43,583 nt of DNA from NCBI RefSeq assembly GCF_016793705.1, contig NZ_JAEULO010000002.1, positions 1 through 43,583 of the forward strand. The letters are read 5' to 3'. This document shows, piece by piece, positions 39,435 to 43,583 of this stretch (position 1 is its first letter; the number at the start of each line of letters is the position of its first letter). This stretch comes from Tabrizicola sp. (lineage in GTDB: Bacteria; Pseudomonadota; Alphaproteobacteria; Rhodobacterales; Rhodobacteraceae). The notes under the pieces are model-generated. The model searched no databases. It worked only from the letters and a program-made list of their open reading frames with translations, and was not told the DNA's origin. The position numbers and the translations under genes were made by a program.

Positions 39435-39761
39435 TCAGTCAATGCAGATGCCGACCTTCTGGCCGGTGTCGTCCAGGAATTCGAAACAGCCGAACATCGG
39501 CGTGACCGGAGAGCAGGTCCGGGTATCCGCCAGACACAGGCCCTCGCAGTCGGTCTTCTTCGTGCAGGACTTGCCCGCGTCCGGCTCCGGCAGGAAGCAC
39601 ACCTCGTCCGGCAGAAGCCCACCGCGCCCGACCTTGCCGCCCTTCATGAGGCACTCCGCCCGTTCGGTACTGGTCAGGGCCTTGCCCTGCGGCCCGGTCG
39701 ATGGCTCCTCGACACAGGACGCGAGGAGAAGACCCGCGAAGACCAGAGCGAACCGGGCCAT
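39435..39761 (-). CDS. small cysteine-rich lipoprotein, unknown function
   Basis: A 108-residue predicted lipoprotein. The signal is MARFALVFAGLLLASC, with lipobox Leu-Ala-Ser-Cys16, so it is anchored to a membrane facing the periplasm. The mature part has eight more cysteines (37, 55, 66, 72, 76, 83, 92, 106), enough for four disulfides, including CTKKTDCEGLC that resembles small secreted disulfide-rich domains. It sits inside the carnitine operon: its ATG overlaps the upstream BKACE stop region (TAG, two bases, ATG), and the dehydrogenase gene starts 10 bases after its stop. I do not recognise the family. A role in sensing or binding quaternary amines is possible but unproven. Confidence 0.8.
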   Translation of the reverse strand: MARFALVFAGLLLASCVEEPSTGPQGKALTSTERAECLMKGGKVGRGGLLPDEVCFLPEPDAGKSCTKKTDCEGLCLADTRTCSPVTPMFGCFEFLDDTGQKVGICID

Positions 39762-39763
39762 GA

Positions 39764-40678
39764 CTATTTCCCCACCGGCGCCCGCTTCTCCAGCTTCAGC
39801 CGCGCCCGCACTTCCGCCGGCGTGATCACCCGTGCGCCCATGTTTTCGATGATGGTCGTGGCACGCTCCACCAGCTGGGCATTGGTGGCCAGCACGCCCT
39901 TGTCGAGCCACAGGTTGTCCTCCAGCCCAACGCGCACGTTCCCGCCCGCCAATGTGGCCGCAGCGACATAGGCCATCTCGTTCCGCCCCAGCCCGAAAGC
40001 CGAATAGTGCCAGCCCGCGGGCACGTTGTTCACCATCGCCATGAAGGTGTTCAGGTCATCCGGCGCGCCCCACGGGACGCCCATGCAGAGCTGCACCAGC
40101 ACGGGTTCCGGGATCACGCCTTCCTTGACCAGTTCCTTCGCGAGCCACAGGTGGCCGGTATCGAAGGCCTCGATCTCGATCCGCACACCCGCCGCCGTCA
40201 TCCGCCTGGCCATGTCCCGAAGCATCCCGGGCGTGTTGACCATCACATAGTCGGCCTCGTTGAAGTTCATCGTGCCGCAGTCCAGCGTGCAGATCTCCGG
40301 CCGGCACTCGACGATATGCGCCACCCGGTCGGTTGCGCCGCACATGTCGGACTTCGCGGCCATCGTGGTCATCGTCTCGGTGTCGTCGAAGTACATGTCG
40401 CCGCCCATCCCGGCGGTCAGGTTCAGGACCACATCGGTATCCGAATCGCGGATGCGGTCCGTCACCTCGCGATAATATTCCAGCTTGCGGCTGGGCTTGC
40501 CCGTCTCGGGGTCGCGGACGTGACAATGCACCACCGCCGCCCCGGCCTTGGCTGCCGCAATCGCGCTTTCGGCGATCTGTTTGGGCGAGCGCGGCAAATG
40601 GGGCGAACGGTCCTGGGTCCCGCCCGAGCCGGTCACCGCGCAGGTGATGAAGACTTCCTTGTTCATGTTGAGCGGCAT
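39764..40678 (-). CDS. BKACE-type beta-keto acid cleavage enzyme (probable dehydrocarnitine cleavage)
   Basis: A 304-residue zinc enzyme of the BKACE (DUF849, 3-keto-5-aminohexanoate cleavage) family. These condense a beta-keto acid with acetyl-CoA and release acetoacetate plus a new CoA thioester. Landmarks: VFITCAVTGSGGTQDRSPHLPRSP, AAVVHCHVRDPETGKPSR with the HxH zinc site, LNLTAGMGGD, AHIVECRPEICTLDCGTMNF, EIEAFDTGHL, VGLEDNLWLDKG. Within a carnitine operon its substrate is likely 3-dehydrocarnitine, giving betainyl-CoA and acetoacetate. GGGAGG five bases before the ATG at 40678 decides the start. It is the first gene of the minus-strand operon and is divergent from the regulator. Confidence 0.92.
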   Translation of the reverse strand: MPLNMNKEVFITCAVTGSGGTQDRSPHLPRSPKQIAESAIAAAKAGAAVVHCHVRDPETGKPSRKLEYYREVTDRIRDSDTDVVLNLTAGMGGDMYFDDTETMTTMAAKSDMCGATDRVAHIVECRPEICTLDCGTMNFNEADYVMVNTPGMLRDMARRMTAAGVRIEIEAFDTGHLWLAKELVKEGVIPEPVLVQLCMGVPWGAPDDLNTFMAMVNNVPAGWHYSAFGLGRNEMAYVAAATLAGGNVRVGLEDNLWLDKGVLATNAQLVERATTIIENMGARVITPAEVRARLKLEKRAPVGK

Positions 40679-40732
40679 CGCATCCTCCCCTTGGGCTTGG
40701 CCCCCACCATAGCCCGCTTGCCAGACGACGCT

Positions 40733-40747
40733 TTGCACATTACGCAA
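40733..40747. promoter_or_regulatory. candidate operator between BKACE and the GlxA-type regulator
   Basis: TTGC at 40733-40736 and GCAA at 40744-40747 flank the 7-base spacer ACATTAC, within the 74-base divergent gap. Half-sites are short, so this is a weak call, but it is the only symmetrical A/T-containing element in the gap and lies 5 bases before the regulator's ATG. Confidence 0.3.
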
Positions 40748-40752
40748 TTTCC

Positions 40753-41715
40753 ATGACGGAAAACGCCATCTTCCAGCCCTCGCGCGATCCCCTGACCATC
40801 GCGCTCCTCGTCCTGCCGCAGGCCTCGATCCTCGAAGTCGCCTCCGCCCTCGACCCCCTCAGGAACGCCAACCGCCAACTGGGGCATGAGGCCTACCGCT
40901 GGCGCGTCGTCTCGCCCGATGGTGCACCCGTGCCCCTGACCTGCGGCATCGAGCTTCCCTCCTCCGGCCCGCTCTCCCATGCCGTGGGCGCCGAGGCGCT
41001 GATCGTCGCCGCGGGCTACCGGCTGGCCGATGTCGCCACCCGGCCGCTGATCCACGACCTCCGCCGCATCGCCCCCCGCTTCGCGCTGGTCGGCGGCATC
41101 GACGCCGCGCCCTGGGTGCTGGCGCGTGCGGGCCTCCTCGACGGCTACCGCGCCACCGTGCATTGGGAAGACCTTGAGGACCTCGCCGCCAGCCACCCCC
41201 ATATCGACGTCGTTCCCGACCGCTTCGTGATCGACCGCAACCGCGTGACCATCGCGGGCGCCGCCCCCGCTGCCGATTTCATGCTGCACCTGATCCGCAC
41301 CCGTCACGGCGCCGCGCTGGCCCGGCAGGTCGCCTCCAGCTTCCTCGCCACCGTGCGGAAAGGCTCGGAACCCCAGATCGCCCCCGAGGCGCAGGAGCCC
41401 GCCCTCGACCCTCGCGTGGCGCAGGCGCTGGCCCGGATGGAGGCGCGGATCGACGCCCCCGAACCGGCCTCCGACACCGCGAAAGCCGTCGGCCTCTCCC
41501 CCCGCCGCCTGGAATCGCTCTTCCGCGCGGCACTTGGCACCACGCCCGCATCCCACGCCCTCGACCTGCGCCTGCAAGCCGCCCGCCGGATGCTGACCGA
41601 CACGAGGCACCCGCTTGCCGAAGTCGCGCTGCGCACCGGCTTTTCCAGCCCCTCGACGCTTTCCCGCGCTTTCCGCGCAAGGTTCGGCCAGCCGCCGGGC
41701 GCGCTCCGCCGCTAG
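40753..41715 (+). CDS. GlxA family (DJ-1/PfpI plus AraC) transcriptional regulator, probable carnitine operon activator
   Basis: A 320-residue regulator. The N-terminal 190 residues have a class I glutamine-amidotransferase-like (DJ-1/PfpI) fold (TIALLVLPQASILEVASALDPLR, ALIVAAGYR, TVHWEDLEDLAASHP, IAGAAPAADFMLHLI). The C-terminal AraC DNA-binding domain has two helix-turn-helices (AKAVGLSPRRLESLFRAALG, EVALRTGFSSPSTLSRAFRARFG). Pseudomonas CdhR and GbdR, which control carnitine and betaine use, belong to this family. The position divergent from the BKACE gene makes it the likely regulator of this operon. The ribosome binding site is weak. It ends 3 bases before the convergent mgtC-family gene. 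Confidence 0.9.
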   Translation: MTENAIFQPSRDPLTIALLVLPQASILEVASALDPLRNANRQLGHEAYRWRVVSPDGAPVPLTCGIELPSSGPLSHAVGAEALIVAAGYRLADVATRPLIHDLRRIAPRFALVGGIDAAPWVLARAGLLDGYRATVHWEDLEDLAASHPHIDVVPDRFVIDRNRVTIAGAAPAADFMLHLIRTRHGAALARQVASSFLATVRKGSEPQIAPEAQEPALDPRVAQALARMEARIDAPEPASDTAKAVGLSPRRLESLFRAALGTTPASHALDLRLQAARRMLTDTRHPLAEVALRTGFSSPSTLSRAFRARFGQPPGALRR

Positions 41716-41718
41716 GTC

Positions 41719-42186
41719 TCAGGCCGCGTCATCGTCAAAGCTGCTGTGTTCCTGTACGACCTTGCGCAAGGGCGTCAGCACCACCAGCGTGAACACCGTC
41801 ACCAGGCTCAGGATCACCGCGATGTCCAGCTGCCCATAGCCGACAGCCGCCCCCATCGCCCCCGTGGCCCAGAGGCTCGCCGCCGTCGCCGTGCCCCGCG
41901 CCCGGTCGCCCTGCTTCAGGATCGCCCCGCCGCCGACAAAGCCGATCCCGGTGATCAGCCCCTCCAGAATCCGCGAATGCTGCTCCGACCCCACGCTCAG
42001 CACCTCGATGGCGATCATCACGAAGCCGCAGGCCGCCATCGACACCAGGGGAAAGGTCCTGAGGCCTGCGCTCCGTTCCTCGCGCTCGCGGTTCCAGCCG
42101 ATGGGCAGCGCCAGCAGATAGGCGACCACCAGGGAAATGAGGTGCGACAGCGCCTCTTCGGAATTCCATGTCTCGAACAGGTGCAC
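41719..42186 (-). CDS. MgtC/SapB family membrane protein
   Basis: A 155-residue inner-membrane protein with about four to five hydrophobic helices. The MgtC signature is clear: LVVAYLLALPIGWNREREER, RTFPLVSMAACGFVM, GLITGIGFVGGGAILKQG and GTATAASLWATGAMGAAVG. It is the core MgtC/SapB domain without the long soluble C-terminal domain of Salmonella MgtC, so a role in virulence or Mg2+ limitation should not be assumed. The start is a GTG at 42186 with GGAGG five bases upstream. It follows the M3 peptidase gene by 17 bases and is probably in its operon. Confidence 0.9.
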   Translation of the reverse strand: MHLFETWNSEEALSHLISLVVAYLLALPIGWNREREERSAGLRTFPLVSMAACGFVMIAIEVLSVGSEQHSRILEGLITGIGFVGGGAILKQGDRARGTATAASLWATGAMGAAVGYGQLDIAVILSLVTVFTLVVLTPLRKVVQEHSSFDDDAA

Positions 42187-42203
42187 TCACGCCTCCACTG
42201 GGG

Positions 42204-43583
42204 TCACGCCGGTTCCAGCAAACCCCGGCCCTTGAGCAGCGGTTCCACCCCGGGCATCCGGCCGCGGAACTTCAGGTACAGCGCCTCGGCATCCTCGGAC
42301 CCGCCCGCCGACAGGATGAAGCGCTCCAGCCGCGCCGCCGTCGCCGGGTCGAACGGATCGCCCGCCTCCTCGAAGGCGGCAAAGGCATCGGCGTCCATCA
42401 CCTCCGACCACATATAGCTGTAGTAGCCGCTGGAATAGCCGTCGCCGCTGAACACATGCGCGAAATGCGGCGTCGCATGCCGCATCCGGATCGCGCGGGG
42501 CATCCCCAGCCCTTCCAGCACCTCCGCCTGTTTCTGCATCGGGTCGGCAGGCGGCGCTCCGGTATGGAATTCCAGGTCGACCATCGCGCTCGACACGAAT
42601 TCCACCGTGGCAAAGCCCTGGTCATAAGTGCCCGCATCCAGAAGCCGCGCCAGCATGTCCGGCGGCATCGGCTCCCCGGTCTGGTAGTGCTTCGCATGCG
42701 CTTCCAGGACCTGCGGCACTTCCAGCCAGTGTTCGTAAAGCTGGCTCGGAAGCTCCACGAAGTCGCGGGCCACCGATGTCCCGCTGATGAAGCCATAGGT
42801 CACGTCCGACAGCATCTGGTGCAGGGCATGGCCGAACTCGTGAAACAGCGTCCGCGCATCGTCATAGCTGAGGAGACAGGGATCACCCTTGGCAAAGTTG
42901 CAGACGTTCACGACTACCGGCCGCTGCTCGCCCCCAAGCTTGCGCTGGCTGCGGATCGCCGAACACCAGGCGCCTGACCGCTTGGAGCCCCTCGCGAAGT
43001 AATCGCCAAGGAACACCGCGATGTGCGCGCCCTGCCGCGTGACCTCCCAGCCCCGCACATCCGGGTGATAGAACGGCCCCTCGATTTCCCGGAATTCCAG
43101 ATGGAACAGGCGGCTCGCACAGTCGAACATCGCCGCGAGCATCGCCTCCAGCCCAAGGTAGGGCTTCAAGACCGCTTCATCCAGATCGTGCTCGGCCTTG
43201 CGCCGCTTCTCGCTGTAGTACCGCCAGTCCCAAGGCTCCAGCGGCCCCGGGAACCCGTCGGCCTTCAGCATCGCCTCCAGCACCGCCCCATCCGCCAGCG
43301 CCTTGACCCGCGCCGGATGCCAGACCCGCATCAGCAGGTCGCGCACCGCTTGCGGGGTCTTCGCCATCTCCGGCTCCAGCTTGAAGGCGGCAAAATCCGG
43401 GTAGCCCAGCAGATGCGCCCGCTCCGCCCGCAGCGCCAGCGTCTCGGCGGCGATTGCCCGGTTGTCGGTCTCGCCCCCGTTCGCCCCCCGCGCGACCCAG
43501 GCCTCATAGGCCTTTTCCCGCAAGGCGCGGTTCGGCGAGAATTGCAGGAAGGGCACGATGAGCGAGCGGCTTAGCGTGACCAC
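42204..43583 (-). CDS. M3 family metallopeptidase (oligopeptidase A / Dcp type), 5' end outside window
   Basis: The visible 459 residues are the C-terminal two thirds of an M3 zinc peptidase; about 200 or more N-terminal residues lie beyond the right edge. The zinc motif HExxH is in TLFHEFGHALHQ (visible residues about 246-258), with the third ligand Glu in DFVELPSQLYEHW. Other family blocks are FREIEGPFYHPDVRGWEV, the DPATAARLERFILSAGGS segment and the final FRGRMPGVEPLLKG. It should act on short cytoplasmic peptides. A GTG at the very edge is not taken as the true start, because the conserved N-terminal region is missing. It is followed by the mgtC-family gene. Confidence 0.92.
   Translation of the reverse strand: MVTLSRSLIVPFLQFSPNRALREKAYEAWVARGANGGETDNRAIAAETLALRAERAHLLGYPDFAAFKLEPEMAKTPQAVRDLLMRVWHPARVKALADGAVLEAMLKADGFPGPLEPWDWRYYSEKRRKAEHDLDEAVLKPYLGLEAMLAAMFDCASRLFHLEFREIEGPFYHPDVRGWEVTRQGAHIAVFLGDYFARGSKRSGAWCSAIRSQRKLGGEQRPVVVNVCNFAKGDPCLLSYDDARTLFHEFGHALHQMLSDVTYGFISGTSVARDFVELPSQLYEHWLEVPQVLEAHAKHYQTGEPMPPDMLARLLDAGTYDQGFATVEFVSSAMVDLEFHTGAPPADPMQKQAEVLEGLGMPRAIRMRHATPHFAHVFSGDGYSSGYYSYMWSEVMDADAFAAFEEAGDPFDPATAARLERFILSAGGSEDAEALYLKFRGRMPGVEPLLKGRGLLEPA

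Noticed and set aside
43581-43583. GTG at the right edge as start of the M3 peptidase
   Set aside because: The family has about 200 further N-terminal residues; the frame simply runs off the window.

Overview
This 43.6 kb window is dense, GC-rich chromosomal DNA from an alphaproteobacterium, most likely a Rhodobacterales/Rhodobacteraceae member. The evidence is gene content (a PuuD-type urate hydroxylase, a PuuE-UraD fusion, the bhcRABCD beta-hydroxyaspartate cycle cluster, DUF2125, a DUF5928-type glycosyltransferase) and a strong C/G preference at third codon positions. No phage, transposase, CRISPR array, rRNA or tRNA was seen.

Left end (1-10.7 kb) is a mixed housekeeping region. It holds the tail of an unknown gene, hydroxypyruvate isomerase (hyi), a small CHCC zinc-finger protein, a GNAT acetyltransferase, a secreted Pro/Glu/Thr-rich repeat protein, a DUF2459 protein, DNA polymerase I (polA) coupled to an MmcQ/YjbR protein, DUF1203 and HIT proteins, a GT14-type glycosyltransferase divergent from a sulfotransferase, and a GFA-type zinc protein.

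The middle (10.7-20.4 kb) is a purine (urate) degradation region: puuD, a LysR regulator, a DUF2125 protein, uraH, puuE-uraD, allE, allA and an NCS2 xanthine/urate permease. Together they convert urate to ureidoglycolate and then glyoxylate plus urea. Only the allantoate amidohydrolase step is missing here. A two-TM-pore-type ion channel with a zinc ribbon, an aberrant EF-G-like GTPase and a GAPDH paralogue follow.

From 23.7 to 29.0 kb lies the complete beta-hydroxyaspartate cycle: bhcD, bhcC, bhcB and bhcA on the minus strand and the divergent IclR regulator bhcR. It turns two glyoxylate into oxaloacetate without carbon loss. The neighbouring ureidoglycolate lyase makes glyoxylate, so the window plausibly joins purine breakdown to glyoxylate assimilation.

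From 29.1 to 41.7 kb the theme is quaternary-ammonium osmolytes. Choline-sulfatase (betC) and a choline-dehydrogenase-like GMC oxidoreductase come first. Then, around an OsmC protein and a DHFR-like protein, comes a cluster for gamma-butyrobetaine/crotonobetaine/carnitine degradation to glycine betaine: NDP-forming acyl-CoA ligase, acyl-CoA dehydrogenase, CaiD hydratase, carnitine dehydrogenase fused to a thioesterase, a BKACE-type cleavage enzyme, an embedded cysteine-rich lipoprotein and a divergent GlxA/AraC-type regulator. The right end has MgtC/SapB and an M3 metallopeptidase cut by the window edge.

A seven-copy family of short intergenic repeats (core AAATATCCC plus a G/C hairpin) runs through the window, mostly directly after stop codons. 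Two copies begin exactly at the stop codon of unrelated genes. Start sites were chosen from visible ribosome binding sites and family N-termini; functions are by recognition of motifs, not by database search.
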